Source: CALDUY01 sp046350255 (GTDB lineage: Bacteria > Planctomycetota > Planctomycetia > Gemmatales > Gemmataceae). From it: a stretch of DNA of 64,000 bases. Of the stretch, positions 45,139 through 53,602 are shown piece after piece (the stretch's first letter is position 1; every line of letters starts with the position of its first letter). The translations under genes and the position numbers were made by a program. The notes beneath the pieces were generated by a model. It had not been told where the DNA came from and did not search any database. It saw only the letters and a list, made by a program, of their open reading frames with translations. The stretch is taken from assembly GCA_046350255.1 (NCBI GenBank), contig JAXMAV010000012.1, forward strand, positions 248,001 through 312,000, in the 5' to 3' direction.

Positions 45139-46875
45139 ATGGTTTCGCGCATGACTGGTATGGGGTGGCTTCTTTTGTGTTCGCTGGCGACTGCAGCTGC
45201 GCCGCCAGCCTGGACCTGGCCCCTGGACGCCAGTCAACGTCGCACCCTCGATTCCCTGGCCCTGGCGGAACCGCGGGCCGCCCTGATCGATGAACACGTC
45301 AATCTCGCCGGCACCATTCCCGCATTTTTTCTCAGTCGGCTCGATTTACCCCTCGAGGAAGAACTGAATCGCAGCAAGCTCGCCCATCAAGAACTCCTCC
45401 GCACCACCCGGGTATTACCCACTCCCAACTCAGTGGAAAAACTCCTCGATCGCCTGGTGAATCAGCTACCCACTTATCAAAAGCCCGATCCTCTGCGGTT
45501 CAAGCTGTCACTGCTGGACCGCGATTCCACGGAGGTTTCGACTCCAGGAGGAGGCCATCTCTATCTCGATCGTGGCTTGCTCGAACAGATTCAACGCGCC
45601 GGCGTGCAGGGTGAATCCGGACTGGCGTTCTTACTTGCACGTCAATTAGCCCATATTGCACTGGGTCATTGTCGTCGAGGCTGGCAGCGCGTTGTCCTGG
45701 AGGAGGAAGCACGCAAGGGCATCGAGCATGGCATTGCTCCCAGTGTCTGGCGCGATCTTCTGGAAACGCAGGTGGACTCCACCGGGCGCTTCTTGCAGTT
45801 CCTTTACTCGCTGAACCAGGAGTGCCGCGCCGACCTGTACGCCTTTCAGTTGTGCCGCAATGCAGGCTTCAACCTCGATCAGACCCTGGATGGGATGCGG
45901 TATGTCGCCAGTCGGCCGGATCCCGCTCCCGCGACGCAGCTGCGCCGTCTGAAACGATTGATTCAAGAGAAGGAGGGCACCACCGACACTCCCGAGGACT
46001 TTGGCCTGTTCGAGTACGATCGCAGTCAGGGCACCTTCATTCGTTGCGCGGATAAATCTGTCTCGGCTCAGCAACGGCCGATCATTTTCATCCATGGCAT
46101 GTGGGGTAACAGCGAAAGCTGGCTACCCTACCTACGACACTGGGCGGATCAGAAGCTGCTCGAAGGTCGGCCCCTTCTTGTCTTGCGCCACCCAGGGAAC
46201 GGCAGCCTGGCACGTTCGGGACTGCTATTACACCGGCAGATGCGCCGGGTGGTGGCCGATCCATCCGGGGCCACCTTTGTGTGCCACAGTGCTGGCGGAC
46301 TGGTCTTTCGCTGGTACGCCGAACAACTCCGCGGGGAGTTTGACCGCGCCGTCATCATGGCCACTCCCCATGCGGGCAGTAATCTTACCCAGTTGAAGTA
46401 CCTGGTCGATCTCCAGGAGTTCTTCGGCGCTCTGCGGTTGGGATACGCTGATGGCATCGCCCGATTACTGGCCGAGGGACGCGGAGAAATCTCGTTGGAT
46501 TTGCATCCGGATAGTCTCTTCTTCCGCGCCCTGGGTACATCGCGAGAGAAGGCCAACCGCTACGATGTTTTCTATGGCGTGATGATGAAACCGATTCAGG
46601 CCCAGTTGCTGGCCGCAACGTTTCTGCGCCTGCGTCGAACGCTCGAGCCCCGAATTCTACCAGCCCTGCCCGACGGCCTGACGCGCCGCCAAACCGAGAA
46701 GTTCCTCTCTTGCCTGGTCCTGCCCGCCGAGATCATCTCAGGTGATGGCGTGGTGGCCATCAGTAGCGGGAAACTCGCTGGCGCGAAAAGCCTGACCCGC
46801 TTTGCCCTGGGCCACCTGGCTTTCCGGAGTGACCCCAACGCCATCCAGAAGGTACTCGACCTGATTTCCCCCTAA
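45139..46875 (+). CDS. Inactive M48-like peptidase fused to an alpha/beta hydrolase (lipase-like), exported
   Basis: This 578-residue protein has a signal peptide (GWLLLCSLATAAAPP, 9-23). Residues 90-270 look like an M48 peptidase: RQLAHIALGH (168-177) takes the place of HExxHxxxxH, and NQECRADLYA (226-235) matches the downstream Glu/Asp motif. The first His and the catalytic Glu are replaced by R168 and Q169, so peptidase activity should be lost. From about 310 comes an alpha/beta hydrolase: FIHGMWGN (317-324), nucleophile Ser384 in CHSAGG, and a His near the end (GHLAFRSD). The fusion is one continuous frame. The ATG at 45139 has GAGGGAG 9 nt before. Confidence 0.78.
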   Translation: MVSRMTGMGWLLLCSLATAAAPPAWTWPLDASQRRTLDSLALAEPRAALIDEHVNLAGTIPAFFLSRLDLPLEEELNRSKLAHQELLRTTRVLPTPNSVEKLLDRLVNQLPTYQKPDPLRFKLSLLDRDSTEVSTPGGGHLYLDRGLLEQIQRAGVQGESGLAFLLARQLAHIALGHCRRGWQRVVLEEEARKGIEHGIAPSVWRDLLETQVDSTGRFLQFLYSLNQECRADLYAFQLCRNAGFNLDQTLDGMRYVASRPDPAPATQLRRLKRLIQEKEGTTDTPEDFGLFEYDRSQGTFIRCADKSVSAQQRPIIFIHGMWGNSESWLPYLRHWADQKLLEGRPLLVLRHPGNGSLARSGLLLHRQMRRVVADPSGATFVCHSAGGLVFRWYAEQLRGEFDRAVIMATPHAGSNLTQLKYLVDLQEFFGALRLGYADGIARLLAEGRGEISLDLHPDSLFFRALGTSREKANRYDVFYGVMMKPIQAQLLAATFLRLRRTLEPRILPALPDGLTRRQTEKFLSCLVLPAEIISGDGVVAISSGKLAGAKSLTRFALGHLAFRSDPNAIQKVLDLISP

Positions 46876-47058
46876 ACATGTCTCACATAAGGGCAAATGG
46901 ATGGGCCCCTATTTTTTCCCTCCGCTCATTTGCATCCCTCTCTTCTCGACCTATCTTTGAGTACCCTGTCGGGCACGATCGTGTCTGTCGGCGTCGGGGC
47001 CTACCTTGTCTCGAATGGTCAGGACTGCTTCGCCACCATCACCATCGAGAGGTGAGAC

Positions 47059-48006
47059 TTGCCACTGGAACCTGGCTTCCAACCTGTTCCTGGATACACA
47101 CTCATCCAACCCCTGGGCGCCGGCGCATTCGGCGAGGTGTGGGACGCGGTAGGCTCCAATCGATTTCACGTGGCCTTGAAGTTCCTGGATACCCGTGCGC
47201 GCTCCTCCGGCATGATTGCCGACGAAATACGTACGCTGCGGGCCCTGGAGGCGCTCAAGCACCCCCACATCATCCCTCTACTTGGAGTGCATGCGCACAG
47301 CAAGTATGTCATCCTTGTCATGGAACGGGCTGACGGCAGCCTCGCCGATTTGCAGCGTGCCTATCTCGAGCAAACCGGGGGTAACATCCCGCCCGACCAT
47401 GCACTTGACCTCCTGGAGCAGGCGGCCCGGGCACTGGATTTCATGGCCTCCGCGCGCATTCCCGGCCTCGCCAGTTCCCGCGGTCTGCAACACTGCGACA
47501 TCAAGCCTTCTAACCTTCTCCTGGTCGGCAATCGACTCAAGGTGGGAGATTTTGGCCTCTGCTCCGGTTCCGGTTTAATCACGCATCGGGGGGGATGGAA
47601 AGGCACTCCGCCCTACGCAGCCCCCGAACTGTTTAACGGAGCCGCTTCGGCCACCACCGATCAGTTTGCCCTGGCGGTCTCCTTCTGCGAACTGGTCATG
47701 GGACGGCGTCCATTCTGGCCGGCTGCCACCGCAGCCAACCCCCCGACCGGTATTCCCATCGACCTTACCAAACTCCGCGAACGCGAATTTCCCATCATCG
47801 CCCGGGCGCTGCATCCGTATCCCAGCTCGCGCTATCCGACCTGCCTGGCGTTCATCGAGGCCATGCGAAAAGCCTGTTCCAATCCGCGTGGCAATGCCTC
47901 GGTCCGCATCTATCCACGTGGGTTGCGAGGCTCGTTGAACAAGGCTTCCAGTGGTCGGCATCGCGCGGTGAAGCTCTCTACACTCAATATGGACCGGAAA
48001 CCTTGA
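47059..48006 (+). CDS. Ser/Thr protein kinase, cytoplasmic
   Basis: This 315-residue protein is a protein kinase domain without a transmembrane helix. The glycine loop is LGAGAFGEVW (19-28), the ATP lysine is K41 in VALKFLD, and the helix C Glu is likely E56. The catalytic loop HCDIKPSN (145-152) has Cys where RD kinases have Arg, and DFG is at 164-166. A short basic tail (SSGRHRAVKLS) follows the domain. The only start after the in-frame TGA at 47053 is a TTG at 47059 with an AGGTGAG ribosome site. Its last 97 bp overlap the convergent DUF1802 gene. Confidence 0.87.
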   Translation: MPLEPGFQPVPGYTLIQPLGAGAFGEVWDAVGSNRFHVALKFLDTRARSSGMIADEIRTLRALEALKHPHIIPLLGVHAHSKYVILVMERADGSLADLQRAYLEQTGGNIPPDHALDLLEQAARALDFMASARIPGLASSRGLQHCDIKPSNLLLVGNRLKVGDFGLCSGSGLITHRGGWKGTPPYAAPELFNGAASATTDQFALAVSFCELVMGRRPFWPAATAANPPTGIPIDLTKLREREFPIIARALHPYPSSRYPTCLAFIEAMRKACSNPRGNASVRIYPRGLRGSLNKASSGRHRAVKLSTLNMDRKP

Positions 48007-48503
48007 GGGGGAAAAGGCTCCTCCAGTTTGACCCAGCTTTTGCATCCTTTCTGCTGCGGTGTCATGTCGATTTCGCACGGCGTCTCCGCCTGATACACGC
48101 GCAGTGCCAGCACAAACAGTCCCGGCACGCGATAGTGGAAACGGCTAGCGACCGTGTCGGCCGACCAGGCATGGTGTCCCGCCAGGGCCTGCGCTTGCTC
48201 CAGGGTGCGGCACTGGTGCATCCATGCCACCTCGGCAGCATGGCTCAGACGCACCTTTCCAGCGGGCGGCCGGGTCTTCTTCACGGCTTCCAGCTCGGGT
48301 AGGTATTCTGGGAGAATCCCCGTCTCCTGCTGATGCACGTAGGTGGGGTAGAGCCAGAATCGCGAATGATCCACCCGGAAGGCGCCATCCGGCTCGGCAA
48401 TGCCCCCCTTGCGCAGAAGGATCACCTGGCGTCCCTCTGCCAGTAACTGGCAAATGATCGCCCACTCCTTCAGGGCCATGGTGGGAGCGTTCATGATGGC
48501 CAT
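47910..48503 (-). CDS. DUF1802 family protein
   Basis: This 197-residue protein carries ALKEWAIICQLLAEGRQVI and LLRKGGIAEPDGAF at the start, the hallmark of DUF1802. FWLYPTYVHQQETG follows, with acidic and basic residues resembling a nuclease-like active site; the family has no proven function. The ATG at 48503 has AAGGGAGAG upstream and overlaps the end of gpsA by 13 bp, so it is translated from the gpsA mRNA. Its 3' end runs 97 bp into the convergent kinase gene. Confidence 0.85.
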   Translation of the reverse strand: MAIMNAPTMALKEWAIICQLLAEGRQVILLRKGGIAEPDGAFRVDHSRFWLYPTYVHQQETGILPEYLPELEAVKKTRPPAGKVRLSHAAEVAWMHQCRTLEQAQALAGHHAWSADTVASRFHYRVPGLFVLALRVYQAETPCEIDMTPQQKGCKSWVKLEEPFPPQGFRSILSVESFTARCRPLEALFNEPRNPRG

Positions 48504-49504
48504 TTCTCTCCCTTGGGCGAACGCAGCATCAGTTCGGTGACCGCCTCGCGCGGGCCAAGCCCTTCGTAGAGCACCCGGTGCAGCGCCCGTGTGATCGGCA
48601 TGTCGAGACCCATGCGCAAGCTCCGAGCATAGACTGCCCTGGTGGTGGTGACGCCCTCAGCCACGGTTTGCGTGGTGCTCAAAACGTCAGCCAGCTTCTC
48701 ACCCCGGGCCAGGCGATACCCCACGTTGCGGTTCCGGCCGTGCTTGCTGATGCAGGTGGTGATTAGGTCACCGATGCCGGCTAGGCCGACGAAGGTGCCG
48801 GAATCGGCCCCCAGGGCCACGCCGAAACGGGTCATTTCTGCCAGGCCGCGGGTGATGAGCGCAGACAGGGCGTTGTCACCGTAGCCCAGGCCTTCGCAGG
48901 TCCCGGCCGCCAGGCCGATCACGTTCTTCAGCGCACCCGCCAGCTCGACGCCCAGAGGATCCAGATTGGTGTAGACCCGGAAGGTATCGGTGCGGAAAAA
49001 GCGCTGCACCTCCAGGGCCAGTCTCAGCTCCGGGGCGGCCACCACAACAGAGCAGGGTAGCCCCCGGCTCACTTCCTCGGCATGGCTGGGACCCGACAGC
49101 ACTGCCACCTGCGAGGCACCGAGTACCTCGGTCAGGATCTCGCTGGGACGTTGAAACGTCTCGATCTCGATGCCCTTGGTCAGGCTGACGATGGGAGGGA
49201 TGGTAGCACCCCGCAGCTCTTCTCGGATGCGAGTGAGCGTCGGCCGTAGATAGACGGTGGGAATGGCCGAGATCCAGAAATCGGCAGCCGCAGTCGCTTC
49301 GGGAATGCTCGTGGTCAGCAGGACGCTCTCTGGAATGGGGATGCCAGGAAGGAACAGGACGTTTTCGCGATGCCGAGCTAGCACCTGACCGGTTTCCTCG
49401 CGCGCACTCCAGAGGCGCACGCGATTCTCTGGTTGGCTCGCCAGGAGAAGGGCCAAGGCCGTTCCCCAGGCTCCGTCACCCAGCACCGTAAACGTCATAG
49501 GCAT
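48491..49504 (-). CDS. gpsA: NAD(P)-dependent glycerol-3-phosphate dehydrogenase
   Basis: This 337-residue cytoplasmic enzyme makes sn-glycerol-3-phosphate for phospholipids. The Rossmann motif is VLGDGAWGTALALLLA (about 6-21); note GDGAWG instead of GAGSWG. SLTKGIE, SGPSHAEEV and the catalytic Lys in GALKNVIGLAAG are present, followed by the GIGDLITTC and NRNVGYRLARG motifs. The start is either ATG 49504 or 49498, two codons apart. It is co-transcribed with the DUF1802 gene. Confidence 0.95.
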   Translation of the reverse strand: MPMTFTVLGDGAWGTALALLLASQPENRVRLWSAREETGQVLARHRENVLFLPGIPIPESVLLTTSIPEATAAADFWISAIPTVYLRPTLTRIREELRGATIPPIVSLTKGIEIETFQRPSEILTEVLGASQVAVLSGPSHAEEVSRGLPCSVVVAAPELRLALEVQRFFRTDTFRVYTNLDPLGVELAGALKNVIGLAAGTCEGLGYGDNALSALITRGLAEMTRFGVALGADSGTFVGLAGIGDLITTCISKHGRNRNVGYRLARGEKLADVLSTTQTVAEGVTTTRAVYARSLRMGLDMPITRALHRVLYEGLGPREAVTELMLRSPKGEKWPS

Positions 49505-49678
49505 GGAGGTGATTCCCCTACAAGCACACCGGGCGGACCATGGCATCACCTTCAGCATAACCAGACCGGCAAAGACCAACCAGGCGCCACAAAGAGCAAA
49601 GTGATGAACCTGCCCCTACCGATGAAGAGGATGTCAGAATGTGGAGAACGGAAGCCACCTGGCCTGGAGGATCTGCGC

Positions 49679-49903
49679 ATGGCCTCGTTTCTTCGAGTCT
49701 ACCCGCCCTGCCTGGAAGACCAGCAGCCCGAAAGCCAGCCAGCCACGATTCCGGTTCGGCTTGCCGACCTGCTTCCTCTCGTGGCCCTGGCCCACCGGCA
49801 AAACTACCTCTGGCTGCAGGACTTTCTGGATGATGAGGTGATGATCACCGAGGATCTCCTCGACGTGCTCCGGGCTTTCCGTTGCACTCGACCCTCTGCC
49901 TGA
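49679..49903 (+). CDS. Small conserved helical protein
   Basis: This 74-residue protein is MASFLRVYPPCLEDQ followed by a helical core (RLADLLPLVALAHRQNYLWL, then DFLDDEVMITEDLLDVLRAF). The core reads like a short planctomycete-specific protein with Trp and Asp pairs. The ATG at 49679 has GGAGG 9 nt upstream, better than the longer frame from 49433, which overlaps gpsA antisense. No function known. Confidence 0.6.
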   Translation: MASFLRVYPPCLEDQQPESQPATIPVRLADLLPLVALAHRQNYLWLQDFLDDEVMITEDLLDVLRAFRCTRPSA

Positions 49904-49951
49904 TTCCTCTAACCCAGGCACCCCGCTTTCCCATACTACTTGTCCCGAGTG

Positions 49952-50007
49952 AACGCTCGAGGGAGGCTTCCGCCGGCTCTTGCCCGCGGATCCCTCTCCC
50001 GAGCGTT
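49952..50007 (+). promoter_or_regulatory. Imperfect hairpin upstream of the TIGR03067 gene
   Basis: A 7-bp outer stem (49952-49958 with 50001-50007), a 2-nt bulge and a 5-bp inner stem (49961-49965 with 49996-50000) enclose a GC-rich loop. It may be the terminator of the small gene ending at 49903, or a leader element. Confidence 0.35.
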
Positions 50008-50104
50008 TACTGCTTTGTGGTTTACGCTCCCTGGCTCTACCGGTATCCTAAGCCGCATTCCACCCTGGCTGATCTGGGTGGACAGGAGTAACCCGGAGGA
50101 AATT

Positions 50105-50737
50105 ATGAAGCGGCTGCTTGCTTGGCTCCTCATCGCTGGCGTGTTCGTGTCTGCGGCCCCCGTGCTGGTTGACCAGGCCCGGGCCGACGACAAGGACAAG
50201 AAGGAGGAGAAGAAGAAGGACGACAAGAAGGACGACAAGAAGGAAGAGAAAAAGGACGACAAGCCCAAGGTCGAGGAGAAGCTGACCGACGCCCAGAAGG
50301 AGGAGCTGAAGAAGCTCACCGGAACCTACTCCGTCACCCTCTTTGAACGGGACGGCAAGCGGCACACCCCCGAGCAACTCAAGAAGATGAAGGTGATTCA
50401 GAAGGGGGCCGAGTACTCCTTCCATGATGGCGACGATATCACCCAGGGCAAGGATATCGTCTACCCCGAGAAGAACCCCAAGGAGATCGACAGTGTCTAT
50501 CTGACCGGGACCGCGCGCGGTAAGACCGTGAAGGGCCTGTACAAGATGGACGGCGACTCGATCACCTATGCCTGGGCCGACCCGGACAAGGATCGCCCCA
50601 AGGAGATCCCTGCCAAGGCCGAAGGCGGTGTGACGCTGATGACCCTCAAGCGCGTCAAGGACGAGAAGCCCGAGGAAAAGGGCAAGAAAGACGAGAAGAA
50701 GGCAGAAAAGAAGGAGGAAAAGAAGGGCTCCAACTGA
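50105..50737 (+). CDS. Exported TIGR03067-domain protein with Lys/Asp/Glu-rich segments
   Basis: This 210-residue protein has a signal peptide (MKRLLAWLLIAGVFVSAAP) ending near ARA. A 40-residue K/D/E run (about 27-62) follows, then the TIGR03067 domain (about 68-175: LTGTYSVTLFERDGKRHTP, MKVIQKGAEYSFHDGDD). A second Lys/Glu tail closes the protein. TIGR03067 is a planctomycete-enriched lipocalin-like family of unknown role. AGGAAA precedes the ATG at 50105; the longer frame from 49940 is not supported. Confidence 0.88.
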   Translation: MKRLLAWLLIAGVFVSAAPVLVDQARADDKDKKEEKKKDDKKDDKKEEKKDDKPKVEEKLTDAQKEELKKLTGTYSVTLFERDGKRHTPEQLKKMKVIQKGAEYSFHDGDDITQGKDIVYPEKNPKEIDSVYLTGTARGKTVKGLYKMDGDSITYAWADPDKDRPKEIPAKAEGGVTLMTLKRVKDEKPEEKGKKDEKKAEKKEEKKGSN

Positions 50738-50760
50738 GTCGTTCTTTCCATTCACCGCGT

Positions 50761-50785
50761 GGGGACGGGGGCTGCTCCCGTCCCC
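50761..50785 (+). terminator. Hairpin after the TIGR03067 gene
   Basis: A 9-bp GC-rich stem (50761-50769 with 50777-50785) and 7-nt loop lie 23 bp after the stop. CTGTTCGTT follows. Confidence 0.75.
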
Positions 50786-50858
50786 CTGTTCGTTACTGCA
50801 GGTGAGCACTAGAGTGATCCTACCTGCCGCCTGATATTCTCACCAGGAGACCTCTCCC

Positions 50859-52535
50859 ATGTCGCTGAATCGGACCAGCCTGACGACCACCCAGGGCCCG
50901 GGTCGGGCGCCCAACCGGGCCATGCTCCGTGCCGTTGGATTCCACGACGACGATTTCTCTCGCCCTATGGTCGGCGTGGCCAATCTCCACAGCGACATCA
51001 CTCCCTGCAACGCCCATCTCGACCGTCTGGTGGTCAAGGCACGCGAAGGGATCCGTGCCGGAGGTGGCGTTCCCCAGGTGTTCGGCGCGCCGACTGCGTC
51101 GGACGGTATCATGATGGGCCACCAGGGCATGCGCTATAGCCTCGTCTCGCGCGAGGTGATTGCCGACGCCATCGAGGTGGTCTCTGGCGGCATGAATCAC
51201 GACGGCCTCATCGCGTTTGGTGGCTGCGACAAGAACATGCCCGGCTGTCTGATGGCCATGGCCCGGCTCAACGTCCCGTCCATCTTTGTCTATGGGGGCA
51301 GCATCCTTCCCGGCATCGGCCCCGATGGCCGCGACATCGACATTGTCTCCATCTTCGAGGCGGTCGGTCGTCATCAGGCCGGCACCCTGGACGAGAAGGG
51401 CGTCCGCGCCATCGAGTGCGAGGCCTGCCCCGGCGCGGGTTCCTGCGGCGGCATGTACACTGCCAACACCATGTCCAGCGCCATCGAGGCCATGGGCATG
51501 TCGCTGCCCTACGATGCCAGCAATCCCGCCGTCACCGCCTCGAAGGAACGCGAAGCCTTCCTCGCCGGCAAAATGCTCGTTCACCTCGTCGAGCAGAACA
51601 TTCGCCCCCGCGACATCATCACGCGCAAGTCGCTTGAGAACGCCTACACCCTGGTTCTAGCGCTGGGTGGCTCCACCAACGCCGTCCTGCACCTGATGGC
51701 CATTGCTCGTGAGGCCGCCGTCGAGTGGACCCTCGCCGACTTCGATCGCCTCAACGCCAAGGTGCCACACCTGGCCGATCTCAAGCCGGGCGGCAAGTAT
51801 GTCATGAACGACCTTCACCGCGTCGGTGGCACTCCCGCCGTTCTGCGTGCCCTGCTCGATGCTGGTTTCCTCCACGGCGATTGCCTCACTGTGACCGGGC
51901 AGAGCCTGGCCGAGAACCTTCGCGAGATCGACAGCGTCTACAAGCACCCACAGGATGTCGTCCTGCCGCTGGACAAGCCGATGCATCCGACGGGCCACCT
52001 GGTGGTCCTGTCGGGCAATCTCGCCCCTGAAGGCGCGGTGTGCAAGGTGGCTGGTCTCAAGGTCCGCAACATCACTGGTCCCGCGCGCGTCTTCGATGGT
52101 GAGGAAGCCTGCTTCGATGCCATCCAGGCCCGCAAGATCCAACCGGGTGACATCGTCGTGATTCGCGGCGAGGGCCCCGTGGGTGGACCCGGAATGCGCG
52201 AGATGCTGGCGGTGACCGCTGCGCTCGTGGGCCAGGGACTGGGCGAATCGGTGGGCCTGATCACCGACGGCCGCTTTTCGGGTGGCACGCACGGGTTGGT
52301 GGTGGGTCACGTCGCACCCGAGGCCTGGGTGGGTGGCCCCATCGCGCTGGTGCGCGATGGCGATCGTATCACCATCGATGGCGACAACAAGAAGCTAACC
52401 CTTCAGGTGGACGACGCCGAACTGGCCCGCCGCAAGGCCGCCTGGACGAAGCCAGCGGTGCGCGTGGAACGTGGCGTCCTGGCCAAGTATGCTCGCTGTG
52501 TGCGGTCTGCTTCCGAAGGCGCCGTCACCAGCTGA
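50859..52535 (+). CDS. ilvD: Dihydroxy-acid dehydratase
   Basis: This 558-residue iron-sulfur enzyme performs the third common step of valine and isoleucine synthesis. Cluster cysteines C50 (DITPCN), C123 (GGCDKNMPG) and C196 (CPGAGSCGGMY) are all present, the set found in [2Fe-2S] members. The Mg-binding GG(N)... and SGGTHG region near the C-terminus (RFSGGTHGLVVGH) is intact. The length is normal. hisC follows after 26 bp on the same strand, so they may be co-transcribed. Confidence 0.97.
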   Translation: MSLNRTSLTTTQGPGRAPNRAMLRAVGFHDDDFSRPMVGVANLHSDITPCNAHLDRLVVKAREGIRAGGGVPQVFGAPTASDGIMMGHQGMRYSLVSREVIADAIEVVSGGMNHDGLIAFGGCDKNMPGCLMAMARLNVPSIFVYGGSILPGIGPDGRDIDIVSIFEAVGRHQAGTLDEKGVRAIECEACPGAGSCGGMYTANTMSSAIEAMGMSLPYDASNPAVTASKEREAFLAGKMLVHLVEQNIRPRDIITRKSLENAYTLVLALGGSTNAVLHLMAIAREAAVEWTLADFDRLNAKVPHLADLKPGGKYVMNDLHRVGGTPAVLRALLDAGFLHGDCLTVTGQSLAENLREIDSVYKHPQDVVLPLDKPMHPTGHLVVLSGNLAPEGAVCKVAGLKVRNITGPARVFDGEEACFDAIQARKIQPGDIVVIRGEGPVGGPGMREMLAVTAALVGQGLGESVGLITDGRFSGGTHGLVVGHVAPEAWVGGPIALVRDGDRITIDGDNKKLTLQVDDAELARRKAAWTKPAVRVERGVLAKYARCVRSASEGAVTS

Positions 52536-52561
52536 TCGCCTTCTCCCTAAGGAACAGAGAA

Positions 52562-53602
52562 GTGTTTGATTTTCTGCGACCGAATGTCCGCGCGATGGCC
52601 GGCTACACACCAGGCGAGCAGCCACGCGAGGGGAATGTCGTCAAGCTTAACACGAACGAGAATCCCTATCCGCCTTCTCCGAAAGTGTTCGAGGCGATTC
52701 GCGAGGTCCTGACTGGCGATCGCCTGCGCAAGTACCCTGACCCGCTCGGCCACCACTTTTGCCAGGTGGCCGGGCGGGTGCTGCAGGTCGATCCCGCCGG
52801 GGTGGTGATCGGCAACGGCAGCGACGACATCCTCACTATCCTGACTCGGGCCTTTGTTCCCGAAGGGGGAGTGATCGTCTCCCCCACCCCCAGTTATCTC
52901 CTCTATCGCACCCTGGCCGACCTCCAAGGCGCCAGCCTTACTACGGTCCCATTCACCTCGGACTGGGATCTGCCGCGCCCCTGGCCTGGCCCCAGGGGAC
53001 ATCTGACCTTCCTGGCCAACCCGAACTCTCCCTCTGGAACGGCACTTCCCGTTAACCGCGTGGCTCAATTCGCACAGGAACTGGCTGCGCCTCTGGTTGT
53101 GGACGAGGCCTACGGCGACTTTGCGGAGGGCAACTGTCTGGATCTGGCCAGGACTGGTCGCGCCATCGTCACCCGGACACTCTCGAAGTCGTACTCGCTT
53201 GCAGGTATCCGCTTCGGCTTTGCGGTGACCACCCCCGAACTGGCTCGCCAGCTGATCAAGGTCAAGGATTCCTACAACTGCGACGTCGTCAGTCTCGCCG
53301 CTGCCGCCGCCGCCCTGGACGATCAAGCCTACATGATCCAGATGCGGTCGCGCATCCTGGCGACGCGCGACCGGCTGAGCCACACGCTCGCCTCGCTCGG
53401 CTTCGCGGTCACCCCCAGCCAGGCGAACTTCGTCTGGGTTCGCCGCGAGCAGCCAGTGCAACCCATTTTCGCGGAGCTGAAGCGCCGGCACATCCTCGTC
53501 CGCCACATGGTGTACGAGGGCTACGGCGATGGTCTGCGCATATCGGTCGGCACTGACGCTGAGATCGATCAGCTCTTCGACGTGCTGCGGCAGATCGTCT
53601 AG
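52562..53602 (+). CDS. hisC: Histidinol-phosphate aminotransferase
   Basis: This 346-residue PLP enzyme of histidine synthesis is class I/II aminotransferase fold. The substrate region NTNENPYPPSP (about 30-40), the GNGSDDILT motif, the Asp/Tyr pair in VVDEAYGDF, and the Schiff-base K209 in RTLSKSYSLAGIRFGF are visible. The start is a GTG at 52562 with AAGGA about 9 nt upstream. Its stop codon abuts that of the convergent U32 gene. Confidence 0.94.
   Translation: MFDFLRPNVRAMAGYTPGEQPREGNVVKLNTNENPYPPSPKVFEAIREVLTGDRLRKYPDPLGHHFCQVAGRVLQVDPAGVVIGNGSDDILTILTRAFVPEGGVIVSPTPSYLLYRTLADLQGASLTTVPFTSDWDLPRPWPGPRGHLTFLANPNSPSGTALPVNRVAQFAQELAAPLVVDEAYGDFAEGNCLDLARTGRAIVTRTLSKSYSLAGIRFGFAVTTPELARQLIKVKDSYNCDVVSLAAAAAALDDQAYMIQMRSRILATRDRLSHTLASLGFAVTPSQANFVWVRREQPVQPIFAELKRRHILVRHMVYEGYGDGLRISVGTDAEIDQLFDVLRQIV

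Noticed and set aside
45139..46875. Active M48 metallopeptidase
   Set aside because: The HExxH motif reads RQLAH; two essential residues are lost.
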